A stretch of 48,441 bases of DNA from Coriobacteriia bacterium (GCA_016938135.1 JAFGVD010000040.1:1-48441); one strand, 5' to 3'. Counted from the stretch's first letter, positions 40,159-48,072 are shown. The notes: generated by a model from the sequence alone, not told the origin. Program-made: numbers and translations.

Positions 40159-40629
40159 TTATCGGCCGAGAAGCCGCTTCCATCCCTCGCGCACCTCGGC
40201 GGGGATCGTCGCGTATTGCGACGCCCAGATGAGATACACGATCACCGAGAGAAGCACTATCCAGGCTCGTGGTTGCTGATCGGTCCAAAACGGCGCACCA
40301 GGCAAAGGAAGTGCGTCGTATATCACGAGGCAGATCATGAAACCCGCCATGAAGCTCGTTCCTGCGGTCGCTGTACGGCGCTCACGGTACAGATCGCCGC
40401 GCTTGCCTGCGACGCCGTAGGCCCGCACGTTCCAGATAGCTGAACGTACCATGACCGCCGAAAGAAGGGTGAACGCGCCGTACGTCACCACATTGAATCC
40501 GAGTGTAAGCGCGAACGCTATCGCCGGACCCACCACAAGCGGCACCACGATGAAGGCCGCCGTAAGAACACGGTCCGGACCTTCCACGACCCGCGGCTCG
40601 CGCCTTCGTGGCGCAACGGTCTCATTCAC
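40159..40629 (-). CDS. Hypothetical four-helix membrane protein
   Basis: 156 residues. A charged N-terminus (MNETVAPRRREPR), then hydrophobic segments near 22-42, 45-65, 92-108 and 121-141, and a basic cytoplasmic-type end EGWKRLLGR. A basic loop GVAGKRGDLYRERR lies between helices two and three. I do not recognise a family. GTG at 40629 overlaps the thyX stop by eight bases, and the gene ends ten bases before the DUF1385 gene, so it belongs to this operon and may work with that protein. Confidence 0.75.
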   Translation of the reverse strand: MNETVAPRRREPRVVEGPDRVLTAAFIVVPLVVGPAIAFALTLGFNVVTYGAFTLLSAVMVRSAIWNVRAYGVAGKRGDLYRERRTATAGTSFMAGFMICLVIYDALPLPGAPFWTDQQPRAWIVLLSVIVYLIWASQYATIPAEVREGWKRLLGR

Positions 40630-41305
40630 GCCGGGGCGCCTTCGGATAGGGGTCTCCGCACGTCATCTTGCCCTCCGAACACGGCCCGCGGCGGCATGCC
40701 GCTCCTGCATCCATGAAGATATAGGGCGCTGTCTTCTCGGCCAGGTCCAACATGTGCAAGCTCAGCTCGCGAATCTCCCACTGCGCACGCTTGCAGCAGC
40801 GAAGCTCGAAGAAGTGGAGCAGCTCTCTGATGTTCATGGTGACCACGATCTTGGTCTCCATGGCGTTGGGCAACAGATACCGGGCGTCCTCGGCGGGTAC
40901 GCCGGCGTCCAGCAGCGCGCGGTACGCGGTAAAGAGCGCATCGGTGGCTGCCGAGAAGGTCTCCAGCGCTGCGGGCTGGTCTGCCACCGACGGCGGAATG
41001 ATGAAGTCCGGGTCCTCGGCATACGTGACGTAGCGCTGCGACTGCTGATTGTAGCTGGCAAGACGATGCCTCACGAGCTGATGTGTCAGCGCCCTGCTGA
41101 CGCCGTCGATAGCGAACGTGTAGCTGGCGTGCTCCAAAGTGGAGAGATGACCGGATGTGAGGACGGTCTTAAGGACACGCTTCACCGCGTCCTCAGACAT
41201 CGTCTCAAGCAGCTCCGCCGCACCTACCGGCGCGTAGCACAGCCGCGCGGCAGCCGCGATGGCTCGCTCGGGATCCGGTGTGTGGTAAAGCAGCCTTACA
41301 TCCAT
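40622..41305 (-). CDS. thyX: Flavin-dependent thymidylate synthase
   Basis: Makes dTMP from dUMP using methylene-THF, FAD and NADPH; replaces ThyA. 227 residues: the ThyX motif RHRLASYNQQSQR at 79-91, TLEHASYTFAIDGVSRA near 56-72, and IRELLHFFELRCCKRAQWEIR near 159-179 for the nucleotide and flavin sites. The Cys-rich tail (CRRGPCSEGKMTCG) resembles that of other ThyX proteins and could bind metal. ATG with GGAG nine bases upstream. The dCMP deaminase (dUMP source) and GlyA (methylene-THF source) are in the same run of genes. Confidence 0.96.
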   Translation of the reverse strand: MDVRLLYHTPDPERAIAAAARLCYAPVGAAELLETMSEDAVKRVLKTVLTSGHLSTLEHASYTFAIDGVSRALTHQLVRHRLASYNQQSQRYVTYAEDPDFIIPPSVADQPAALETFSAATDALFTAYRALLDAGVPAEDARYLLPNAMETKIVVTMNIRELLHFFELRCCKRAQWEIRELSLHMLDLAEKTAPYIFMDAGAACRRGPCSEGKMTCGDPYPKAPRRE

Positions 41306-41337
41306 TGCGGCGTTCTCCAGGGCTCTTCAAGACGAAA

Positions 41338-41361
41338 GGGAGGCGAGTCTCCTCGCCTCCC
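41338..41361 (-). terminator. Terminator after rpmE
   Basis: GGGAGGCGAG (41338-41347) and CTCGCCTCCC (41352-41361) form a perfect ten-base stem with a four-base loop. Read on the minus strand, the stem is followed by TTTCGTCTT, a short T-rich tail. It lies 27 bases after the rpmE stop and 32 before the thyX start. It is the best intrinsic terminator in the window, probably with some readthrough because no clear thyX promoter follows. Confidence 0.7.
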
Positions 41362-41388
41362 CATCATAGCAGCGTGACCGAGTGGCTG

Positions 41389-41805
41389 TTACTCCGCCTG
41401 ATCCCCGGTCTCAACCTCGGCAGTCTCAGTGACATCCGCAGTAGCGGAGCCGCTGGCGACAGCCTCGGTGACTTCGTACTTGGCCGCACGGCTTGCACGC
41501 TCGGCATCTTTCTTTGCCTTGGCCTCACGCGCAGCCTGAGCCGCCTCCTCGTGTGCTTTCTGACGTGCTTCGCGCTCCGCAGAGTTCTTCTCGATAACAG
41601 AAGTAGCGGCGCTACCGAACTTGTCAGAGAAGCGCTGGACGCGTCCACCGGTGTCAACGAACTTCTGCTTACCGGTGTAGAACGGGTGGCACTGCGAACA
41701 GAGCTCGATGTGGAGCTCGGGAACGGTCGCTCGCGTCTTGAACGTAGAACCGCACGAGCAATGCACCGTGCTCTCTACGTAGTCAGGGTGGATACCCTTC
41801 TTCAT
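41389..41805 (-). CDS. rpmE: 50S ribosomal protein L31 with long C-terminal extension
   Basis: Large-subunit protein at the bridge to the small subunit. Residues 1-66 are standard zinc-type L31: [20 protein letters not shown], then [26 protein letters not shown], with zinc-binding Cys16, Cys18, Cys36 and Cys39. After about residue 70 there is a tail of some 68 residues, first a charged helix ([25 protein letters not shown] region) and then an acidic, Thr/Ala-rich end. Ordinary L31 is 65-90 residues; here 138. The tail's role is unknown. ATG at 41805 with GGAGGT nine bases upstream. Confidence 0.95.
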   Translation of the reverse strand: MKKGIHPDYVESTVHCSCGSTFKTRATVPELHIELCSQCHPFYTGKQKFVDTGGRVQRFSDKFGSAATSVIEKNSAEREARQKAHEEAAQAAREAKAKKDAERASRAAKYEVTEAVASGSATADVTETAEVETGDQAE

Positions 41806-41829
41806 TTCCGGTTCACCTCCGAGAAAGCC

Positions 41830-41846
41830 CCTGGTTTCCGACCAGG
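41830..41846 (-). repeat. Dyad in the rpmE leader
   Basis: CCTGGT (41830-41835), five bases, ACCAGG (41841-41846), ending ten bases upstream of the rpmE ribosome site at 41815-41820. A hairpin here could modulate L31 translation. The 125-base gap between rho and rpmE (41806-41930) shows no strong promoter; a TATAGG lies near 41922 on the minus strand, without a matching -35. Confidence 0.3.
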
Positions 41847-41930
41847 CGCCAGGACAGCCCTGCGATGATAGCACGGGGTAGGTCCGTCAGCAATGAGCAA
41901 TAACTCCGCCCTATACAGCGGACTTGTGCC

Positions 41931-43259
41931 CTAGTACCCGTTGGTCTTCGTCTTTGAGATGGCAGCCAGGAACTCGCGGTTGCTCTTCGTCTGACGCAAC
42001 TTGTCCAAGAGGAGCTCGATGGCTGGACCGGACTCCAGCGAGTGGAGCACTCGACGCAGCTTCCAGATGAACGGGGCCTCAACGGGGTCCAGCAGCAGTT
42101 CCTCTTTGCGGGTGCCGGAAGCGATGACGTCGATGGCCGGGAAGATACGCCTGTCCGCCAGCTTGCGGTCGAGACGGAGCTCCATGTTACCCGTGCCCTT
42201 GAACTCCTCGAAGATGACTTCATCCATCTTCGAACCCGTGTCGACCAAGGCCGTGGCAAGGATCGTGAGCGAGCCGCCGCCTTCGATGTTGCGCGCAGCA
42301 CCGAAGAACTTCTTGGGCGGGTAGAGCGCGGTGGAGTCGACACCACCGGACAGGATGCGTCCTGAGGCGGGAGTCGCCAGGTTGTAGGCGCGAGCGAGCC
42401 TCGTGATGGAGTCGAGCAAGATCACGACGTCGAAGCCGGCCTCGGTAAGGCGCTTGGCGCGCTCCATGACCAGTTCGGAGACCGCGATGTGGTTCTCGGA
42501 AGGCATATCGAACGTGGACGAGACGACCTCGCCTTTGATCGAACGCTCCATGTCGGTGACTTCCTCAGGGCGCTCATCGACGAGCAGGCACATGAGGTAG
42601 ACGCCAGGGTTGTTCTCGGCGATGGAAGCGGCGATGTCTTTCAGGATGGTCGTCTTACCTGCCTTAGGCGGCGAGACGATCAGGCCGCGCTGGCCCTTGC
42701 CGATGGGCGCGACCAGGTCGATGATCCGCGAGGTGAGCGCCTGCGGGTTGGTGCGCTCCAGGGTGAACTTATCATCCGGGTACACCGGGGTGAGGTCGCG
42801 GAAGTTCTTGCGCTTCTTGGCCTCTTCAGGCAGCTGCCCGTTGATGGTGATGACCTTGAGCAGCGCGGAGTACTTCTCGCTGTCTTTAGGAGGACGCACC
42901 TGCCCTTTGATCATGTCACCGCGGCGCAGCTCGAAACGGCGCACCTGCGACATGGAGCAGTAGACATCGGAATCTCCCGGCAGGTAACCGGTGGTGCGGA
43001 TGAAACCGTAGCCCTCGGGCAGGATGTCGAGGATACCGATCACTTCGACGAAGCCCTCGGCCTTGACCTTGGCGTCATAGACGGCCGAGACGATCTCGTC
43101 CTTCTTCTTGAGCGCCTTGATGTCCAGCTCGAGCTCGCCGGCCATCTGCCGCAGCTCGGCTACGGTCTTCTGTTCGAGCTCGGCGCGGTTGACCGAAGGG
43201 CCCTGCTGTTCTTGCTGACCGCCACCGCGACGGCCTCTCTTGCGTGGACGTGAACTCAT
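41931..43259 (-). CDS. rho: Transcription termination factor Rho
   Basis: Hexameric RNA helicase ending transcription at unstructured C-rich RNA. 442 residues: a short basic N-terminal segment RPRKRGRRGGG at 4-14, Rho_N helices at about 24-62, the RNA-binding cold-shock fold with EGYGFIRTTGYLPGDSDVY at 82-100, Walker A SPPKAGKTT at 196-204, VDERPEEVTDMERS at 227-240, and DSITRLARAYN in the motor. There is no long Arg/Gly-rich insertion of the type seen in Micrococcus or Mycobacterium Rho, only the short RGRRGGGQQEQQ-like start. ATG overlaps the transaldolase stop (ATGA). First of the rho-rpmE pair conserved in many Actinomycetota and Firmicutes. Confidence 0.97.
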   Translation of the reverse strand: MSSRPRKRGRRGGGQQEQQGPSVNRAELEQKTVAELRQMAGELELDIKALKKKDEIVSAVYDAKVKAEGFVEVIGILDILPEGYGFIRTTGYLPGDSDVYCSMSQVRRFELRRGDMIKGQVRPPKDSEKYSALLKVITINGQLPEEAKKRKNFRDLTPVYPDDKFTLERTNPQALTSRIIDLVAPIGKGQRGLIVSPPKAGKTTILKDIAASIAENNPGVYLMCLLVDERPEEVTDMERSIKGEVVSSTFDMPSENHIAVSELVMERAKRLTEAGFDVVILLDSITRLARAYNLATPASGRILSGGVDSTALYPPKKFFGAARNIEGGGSLTILATALVDTGSKMDEVIFEEFKGTGNMELRLDRKLADRRIFPAIDVIASGTRKEELLLDPVEAPFIWKLRRVLHSLESGPAIELLLDKLRQTKSNREFLAAISKTKTNGY

Positions 43260-43918
43260 GAATTCTTCACTTTCTCCCAATCAGCCAGGAACGATTCGAG
43301 TCCCCGGTCGGTGAGTGGGTGCTTAACGAGCTTCTCCAGCACATTGAACGGCACTGTTGCGATATCAGCGCCCATGAGCGAAGAAGCGACGACGTGCTGG
43401 TTGTGGCGGACAGATGCCGCAATGACCTCAACAGGATGACCGAAGTCGTAGTTGTTGAGTGCGACGATCATGTTGCCCAGGTGCTCGAGTCCATCTTCAG
43501 AGATGTCATCGAAGCGCCCGATAAACGGGCTTACGTAGCGGGCGCCGGCACGAGCTGCCATGAGCGCCTGGGGTACCGTGAAGCATAGCGTCATGTTAAC
43601 GTCGATGCCTTTCTCGAACAGCGCGCGGGTAGCCGCGAGCCCTTCGATCATCACGGGTACCTTCACCACGACGTTAGGGGCGAGCGCAGCGAGTTCAACG
43701 CCTTCGCGTACAATCTCGTCACGAGTCAGGCCGACCGTCTCGGCCGAAACAGGACCATCCACGATGTCACAGATGCGCTTGATGTGAGTGTGGAAGTCGG
43801 CGAGATTGCCGCCCTCACGGGCATACAGCGTCGGGTTCGTGGTCACACCGGCAACCACACCCCACGATGCAGCTTCCTCGATCTGGGCGATGTTCGCCGT
43901 GTCCAGAAAGAACTTCAT
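43256..43918 (-). CDS. tal: Transaldolase, small (TalC/FSA-like) type
   Basis: Moves a dihydroxyacetone unit between sugar phosphates in the non-oxidative pentose phosphate pathway; close relatives can be fructose-6-phosphate aldolases. 220 residues, TIM barrel: MKFFLDTANIAQIEEA at 1-16, GVTTNPTLYAREGG near 24-37, NVVVKVPVMIEGL with the Schiff-base Lys86, and GARYVSPFIGRFDD. The FIGRFDD segment favours transaldolase. ATG at 43918 with GGGGAG nine bases upstream, four bases after the 2-phosphoglycerate kinase-like gene. It is coupled to rho by a four-base overlap. Confidence 0.95.
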   Translation of the reverse strand: MKFFLDTANIAQIEEAASWGVVAGVTTNPTLYAREGGNLADFHTHIKRICDIVDGPVSAETVGLTRDEIVREGVELAALAPNVVVKVPVMIEGLAATRALFEKGIDVNMTLCFTVPQALMAARAGARYVSPFIGRFDDISEDGLEHLGNMIVALNNYDFGHPVEVIAASVRHNQHVVASSLMGADIATVPFNVLEKLVKHPLTDRGLESFLADWEKVKNS

Positions 43919-43922
43919 GCGG

Positions 43923-44870
43923 TCACTCTCCCCTTTCTGCAGGTTGGACCCGGCTGTCAGCCGATTCCTCGTCTTCACGTATGACTGTGTTCACAACAAG
44001 TTCCAGGACCTCTGCCACCGTACGATCCAGTTGGTGGCTGTATACCACCGGTATGCCGCGCTCCACGGCAAGATCCTCTATGTAGTTTCCAAGAAGCCTG
44101 ATGTTCCCGAAGTTGGCACGGTACTTCTCAAACGGACGCATCCCGTCAGTCTGGATCTCCCGGATGTAGAAGTGGCTCCGGTGCGCTTCCTCGTCTTCGA
44201 CGCCGATGAGCAACTGCACCACCGATGCGTTCTTGAACTGAGAAGGGTCTATGTAGCCCGGCACGAGGTGTACACCCTCGATGACCATACTGACGCCTTC
44301 CACCGCAGCACGTTCGATCAGCGACTTGATCCCGGTGGAGACAACAGCGGTCTGCTCGCGGAATCCAACGATGACAGGGTTCGCGCCGTGGGGTACGGGG
44401 ACCCGGAGTCCACGCCATGCGTTGAAGGAGCTTTCGTATATCGCAGGCATGAGGTCCCTTGCAAAGATACCACGCATTACCTCTCGGATGGAATCTGTAG
44501 ACACAATACGTGTGATTCCCAGGCGGTGAGCAACCTCTGTGGCGATCGTCGATTTGCCTACGCCGGTGGTTCCACCGACCAGGACGACGAGCGCCCTGTC
44601 GAATCTGCCTATCTCCTGAAGCTTCTCGAATCGACGCGCATAGTCAACGCCCGCTTGCTCCGAGAGAACCCGCACGGTCCGCTGCTGCAGGTCCTCCAGC
44701 CCAATCTCCCGGAGGCCTTCGGCGCGCATCTCGTCTTGAAGGCTCTGCGCCGCAAGATACGCGCGCGCAGGTGACAGACCCGCTGCCGTGAACGCCTGCG
44801 CGGTGAGGCCCTTTGAGTACGGGAGCCCATGGCGCTCGTCTTTGATGATGATCGGCTCGATGCGGGACAT
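43923..44870 (-). CDS. 2-phosphoglycerate kinase homologue with N-terminal ATP-cone
   Basis: In Methanothermus the homologous enzyme phosphorylates 2-phosphoglycerate to 2,3-diphosphoglycerate with ATP, the first step to cyclic 2,3-diphosphoglycerate. 315 residues: an ATP-cone-like domain at about 7-90 (IIIKDERHGLPYSKGLTAQA... VLSEQAGVDYARRF), then a P-loop kinase with LVGGTTGVGKST ending at about 108, IVSTDSIREVMRGI near 122-135, and MVIEGVHLVPGYID near 195-208. Plant LPA1-type proteins share this kinase domain, so a different small-molecule substrate is possible. The ATG at 44870 overlaps the cyclase stop (TGATG), with AGGAGG about eight bases upstream. Adjacency to the cyclase strongly supports the diphosphoglycerate role. 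Confidence 0.85.
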   Translation of the reverse strand: MSRIEPIIIKDERHGLPYSKGLTAQAFTAAGLSPARAYLAAQSLQDEMRAEGLREIGLEDLQQRTVRVLSEQAGVDYARRFEKLQEIGRFDRALVVLVGGTTGVGKSTIATEVAHRLGITRIVSTDSIREVMRGIFARDLMPAIYESSFNAWRGLRVPVPHGANPVIVGFREQTAVVSTGIKSLIERAAVEGVSMVIEGVHLVPGYIDPSQFKNASVVQLLIGVEDEEAHRSHFYIREIQTDGMRPFEKYRANFGNIRLLGNYIEDLAVERGIPVVYSHQLDRTVAEVLELVVNTVIREDEESADSRVQPAERGE

Positions 44871-46216
44871 CACTTCCCCCTCCTGGCCCGCTCGCGCAAC
44901 AGAGCGGTGTCGGTCACATAGTCGATCACGTCATCGATGCTGGTCCCACCGGTGGATACCGGAGCGTTGTCGCACAAGACCGTGGGGACGCCGGCCTCGG
45001 CGCCGGCGGCGGCAACAACGTCTATCGCTGCAGCCTTGAGCTCGGTCAACAGCACATCGAACCGACCCTGATACGCACGCATGTCTTCCCTGAGCAGGGT
45101 GCGATTGGAGAGATTCGGACTCGAAGCCACCACGCTGCAGCCGTACTCGATCTCAAGGTATTCGACCAACGTGGGCAAGACGCCTTCCGGAGCGGTAGTG
45201 GCGAAAAACACCCGCTTGCCACTGACGCTTCCGATCGGTCGGGGGCGGAGCGTGGTAACGGCGATCGGCACATCCTCGCGCTGCAGGCGTATAGCCGCCA
45301 CAAGCTCCTCGATGTCTGCCGGGGACGCAACGGGCTCCTCGGCATTGGCGATGATCACGGCGTCGGCCCGACCAAGCCGGTAGGGGCCGAAGAAGTCACG
45401 GACGTAGGTCACTCCGCGCCCTGCGCCCACGATGAGAATGGACGCGTCGGCTGCAACCGGCGGTATAGCGGCTCCTGAGCCCTCACAGACAATTAGCTCC
45501 TTGCCGAGCGAATCCGCAAGAGCAGCGCCCTGCGGGACGTTGCCAAAGAAGGTCTCCCCCGCCATGCCGCCGCCGCAACGGCGACATCCCACCGTGGTCA
45601 CCCTGCTCATCACGGCGTCTTCATAGTTATCCGACGACGCATGCTTGCCTTCTGCGGCCAGCACGAGCAGGTCTTCAGTCGTCAGTGACACCTCATCGCC
45701 CCTGATGAGTTCAGGCATGGCAGGACCGCCACGGCCCATGGCGAGGACCACGATGTCACGGCCTGCGGCCTTCAGCCTTCTGGCCACGTATGCCGAGACA
45801 GCCGTCTTGCCCACGCGCTTGCCTGTCCCGATGATCTCAAGCGCGGGGGTCCGGGTGATGAGCGCGGGCTTGGGCGGGTCGAAGCGGAAGTCCGCACCCC
45901 GGTAGGCGACCCCATAGCCGAGCGCGATACTGGCCAGCCTGAAGCGATCGGTCGCGCTCAAGACGGGTTCATCGGAAAGATCGACGACCTCATCGGGCCG
46001 ATACTGCAAGATGACGTCGCGCAACGCCTGGTGCGCGTCAGCGGCGAAGACGACGGGAACGCCGTACACGTCGGTTGCACCGTCCAAGTCGACCTTCTCG
46101 GTGCCGCCCATGAACGCGACGGCCAAGACCTCATGGTCTTCACGCAGGGAATCAAGCGCGAACCGTACCACCGGCGGGTAGTGCTCCCCGTCGATGAGTG
46201 CAACGACCCTGCTCAT
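44870..46216 (-). CDS. cpgS: Cyclic 2,3-diphosphoglycerate synthetase homologue
   Basis: In hyperthermophilic methanogens this enzyme closes 2,3-diphosphoglycerate into the cyclic pyrophosphate cDPG using ATP. 448 residues, close to the archaeal length of about 460. Starts MSRVVALIDGEHYPPVVRF, has LEIIGTGKRVGKTAVSAYVA with a P-loop at 130-138, VVLAMGRGGPAMPELI near 157-171, VGCRRCGGGMAGETFFGN near 209-226 with a Cys-x2-Cys pair, and ELIVCEGSGAAIPPV near 240-253. The second half resembles dethiobiotin-synthetase-like P-loop proteins. ATG at 46216 overlaps the phosphoesterase stop (TGATG), with GGAG ten bases upstream; an ATG at 46225 is too near that site. Reaction inferred from homology and from its neighbour. 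Confidence 0.87.
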   Translation of the reverse strand: MSRVVALIDGEHYPPVVRFALDSLREDHEVLAVAFMGGTEKVDLDGATDVYGVPVVFAADAHQALRDVILQYRPDEVVDLSDEPVLSATDRFRLASIALGYGVAYRGADFRFDPPKPALITRTPALEIIGTGKRVGKTAVSAYVARRLKAAGRDIVVLAMGRGGPAMPELIRGDEVSLTTEDLLVLAAEGKHASSDNYEDAVMSRVTTVGCRRCGGGMAGETFFGNVPQGAALADSLGKELIVCEGSGAAIPPVAADASILIVGAGRGVTYVRDFFGPYRLGRADAVIIANAEEPVASPADIEELVAAIRLQREDVPIAVTTLRPRPIGSVSGKRVFFATTAPEGVLPTLVEYLEIEYGCSVVASSPNLSNRTLLREDMRAYQGRFDVLLTELKAAAIDVVAAAGAEAGVPTVLCDNAPVSTGGTSIDDVIDYVTDTALLRERARRGK

Positions 46217-47037
46217 CACTCGCATGCTCCGTTCGAGTCGGGCCCGGGGGCCGGTGAATCCGCGGGATCCGGCTGCCATACGCACTCTCGTTTGATGACG
46301 CGGCTGAAGTCCGCAACCGTCTCCGGTTCATCGAAGGGGTGCTTGAGTATCACCTTCACCCTGTCAGAGTGGAGCTCCACCACGTTGTAGCTGGCACGCG
46401 TCTTGCCGCGCAGGCGATACGAGCACGCGGTTCCCGCATTCACGATGACCGTGGACTCAAGCCGCCAGACGTTGGGCACGTGCTTGTGCCCGCACAACAC
46501 GAGGTCGCATCCGCTTGCCGAGAGAACCCGCAACGCATCGCCGGCGTCATAGACGATGTTCCGTTCACGACCGGTACCGGGAACCGGGATCAGATGGTGG
46601 TGCAACGCCACGACCTTGAACTCCTCGGGCTCGCTGAAGCGCTCCTCGATCCACCGGTAGCGCTCGCGACCGATCCTGCCGCTGTCCAGGTCCGGCTCGG
46701 ATGAATCGAGGCCGAGGACGCGGACGCCATCGAAGCGCAGTTCGCTCGACCGGGCGCCGAAGAGCTCCTCGAAGTGCATGTCGCCGACGTTTCGCGCGTC
46801 GTGATTCCCGGGGAGCACCATGACCCGCTCGACCTCCATGCGCGAGATCAGCCGCTGTGCGGCAAGATACTCCTGACGGAAGCCCATGTCGGTGAGATCG
46901 CCGGTCACGATCAGGGCGTCAGGCTGGAGCTCGTTGATCTCATCGACCACACGGGTCGCCACACTCGGGATGTGGTACTGAGACCCGCAATGCAGGTCCG
47001 AGATGTGGGCGATGACGATGGGCTTCTCGCTGTTCAT
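46216..47037 (-). CDS. Calcineurin-like metallophosphoesterase
   Basis: A 273-residue two-metal phosphoesterase of the CpdA-like group, cytosolic (no signal peptide). All five metal-binding blocks are present: ISDLHCGS with Asp14 and His16, VTGDLTD at 44-50, LPGNHD at 75-80, ALHHHL near 145-149, and CGHKH at 182-186. The C-terminus is a poorly conserved tail (PDPADSPAPGPDS). Substrates in this family range from cyclic nucleotides to nucleotides and DNA. It is the first gene of the operon with the cyclic diphosphoglycerate enzymes, translationally coupled to the cyclase, so hydrolysis of the cyclic product or an intermediate is a fair hypothesis. ATG with GGAGG four bases upstream. Confidence 0.9.
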   Translation of the reverse strand: MNSEKPIVIAHISDLHCGSQYHIPSVATRVVDEINELQPDALIVTGDLTDMGFRQEYLAAQRLISRMEVERVMVLPGNHDARNVGDMHFEELFGARSSELRFDGVRVLGLDSSEPDLDSGRIGRERYRWIEERFSEPEEFKVVALHHHLIPVPGTGRERNIVYDAGDALRVLSASGCDLVLCGHKHVPNVWRLESTVIVNAGTACSYRLRGKTRASYNVVELHSDRVKVILKHPFDEPETVADFSRVIKRECVWQPDPADSPAPGPDSNGACE

Positions 47038-47050
47038 TACTCCTCCAGTG

Positions 47051-47064
47051 CCTACGGGCGTAGG
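47051..47064. repeat. Palindrome in the leader of the phosphoesterase operon
   Basis: CCTACG, two bases, CGTAGG: a twelve-base interrupted palindrome between the promoter (47109-47139) and the phosphoesterase start at 47037. It is close to the ribosome site, so it could be an operator or a small hairpin affecting initiation. Confidence 0.35.
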
Positions 47065-47108
47065 GAGTCAGCGTCCAAAGAAGGGGTCAGAAGTCGGGGA
47101 ACAAGACT

Positions 47109-47139
47109 ATTATTCCCAGAACGCAGACCAGTGGGTCAA
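47109..47139 (-). promoter_or_regulatory. Promoter of the phosphoesterase-cpgS-kinase-tal-rho operon
   Basis: On the minus strand: TTGACC (47139-47134), a 19-base spacer and AATAAT (47114-47109). Both hexamers match five of six consensus positions; the spacer is slightly long. It lies in the 113-base gap (47038-47150) after thrB, about 64 bases before the phosphoesterase ATG once transcription starts near 47101. Confidence 0.5.
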
Positions 47140-47150
47140 GACCCGGAACG

Positions 47151-48068
47151 CTATCTGATGAAAGCGCCTGCGCGATCCACGGCCACAGCATATACCACTG
47201 CGCGCCCCCCAAGGCGTCCCAACGGCTCCCGCGAGAGCACTGCGACCTTCTGCGCGACCTCAAGCGCGTGCGCATCATCGGGCGCCATCACCAGGCTGAT
47301 GACGCTGGGACCGGCACCGGAGAGCACGGCGCCATCGGCACCCGCCTCCACAAGAATGCGCCTCACGTCATCAAGATCGCGCACGACACCGCGACGGTAC
47401 TGCTCGTGGATGCGGTCGGCCAGCCCCTCTCGCAACAGCGTGACATCCCCGTTGGCGATGCCCATGACGAGCAGCGCCGAGCGACCCGCGTTGAACGCGG
47501 CGTCAGAATGAGGGACGACGTCGGGCAAGACGGCCCGGGCAGCGGAGGTGGAAAGCGGCGTGTCGCTCACCGAGATGACCGCCGCAAGTCCCCGCGCTGG
47601 CTCGATGCAAAGGGCATTGGGTCCTGATCCACCGCTCCAGCACACGGTCATACCGCCGAAGAGCGCGGCAGCGACGTTGTCCGGATGGCCTTCAAGCTCG
47701 GCCGCGAGTTCGAAGATGCGCTGCTGACCTATGCCTGCCTCGATAAGCGAGTCGGCCAGCATCAGCCCACCGACAATGGCGGAGGCCGAGGAACCAAGCC
47801 CCCTCCCGACCGGGATGGAGTTCTTACACGTCACCGATGCTGCCAGTCCCGGCTGACCGGCCTCTTCGAACAGCCGCACCATAGCGTCGACCACCTGGTT
47901 TCGGGCGTCTGCGGCCAGCAGTCCCTCGCCCTCCCCCTCGATAGTCACCGACCACTCGGAAGAAAGCTCCGCAGAGAACTCGTTACGCAGTCCCAGCGCG
48001 AGACCGAAGGAGTCATATCCCGGTCCGAGGTTCGCCGAAGTGGCAGGAACGCTCACCGTGCGGGACAT
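47151..48068 (-). CDS. thrB: Homoserine kinase
   Basis: Phosphorylates homoserine to O-phosphohomoserine for threonine synthesis. 305 residues, GHMP kinase fold: VSVPATSANLGPGYDSFGLAL at 5-25, ATP loop PVGRGLGSSASAIVGG at 86-101, and AVLSGAGPSVISLV in the C-terminal part. ATG at 48068, four bases after the homoserine dehydrogenase stop; a TTG at 48086 is possible. Forms the threonine branch operon with the gene before it. Confidence 0.96.
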   Translation of the reverse strand: MSRTVSVPATSANLGPGYDSFGLALGLRNEFSAELSSEWSVTIEGEGEGLLAADARNQVVDAMVRLFEEAGQPGLAASVTCKNSIPVGRGLGSSASAIVGGLMLADSLIEAGIGQQRIFELAAELEGHPDNVAAALFGGMTVCWSGGSGPNALCIEPARGLAAVISVSDTPLSTSAARAVLPDVVPHSDAAFNAGRSALLVMGIANGDVTLLREGLADRIHEQYRRGVVRDLDDVRRILVEAGADGAVLSGAGPSVISLVMAPDDAHALEVAQKVAVLSREPLGRLGGRAVVYAVAVDRAGAFIR

Positions 48069-48072
48069 CGCG

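Noticed and set aside
40622-40720. The Cys-rich tail of ThyX as a novel metal domain
   Set aside because: Similar CxxxxC and GKMxCG endings are familiar in ThyX proteins, so it is not unusual enough to report.
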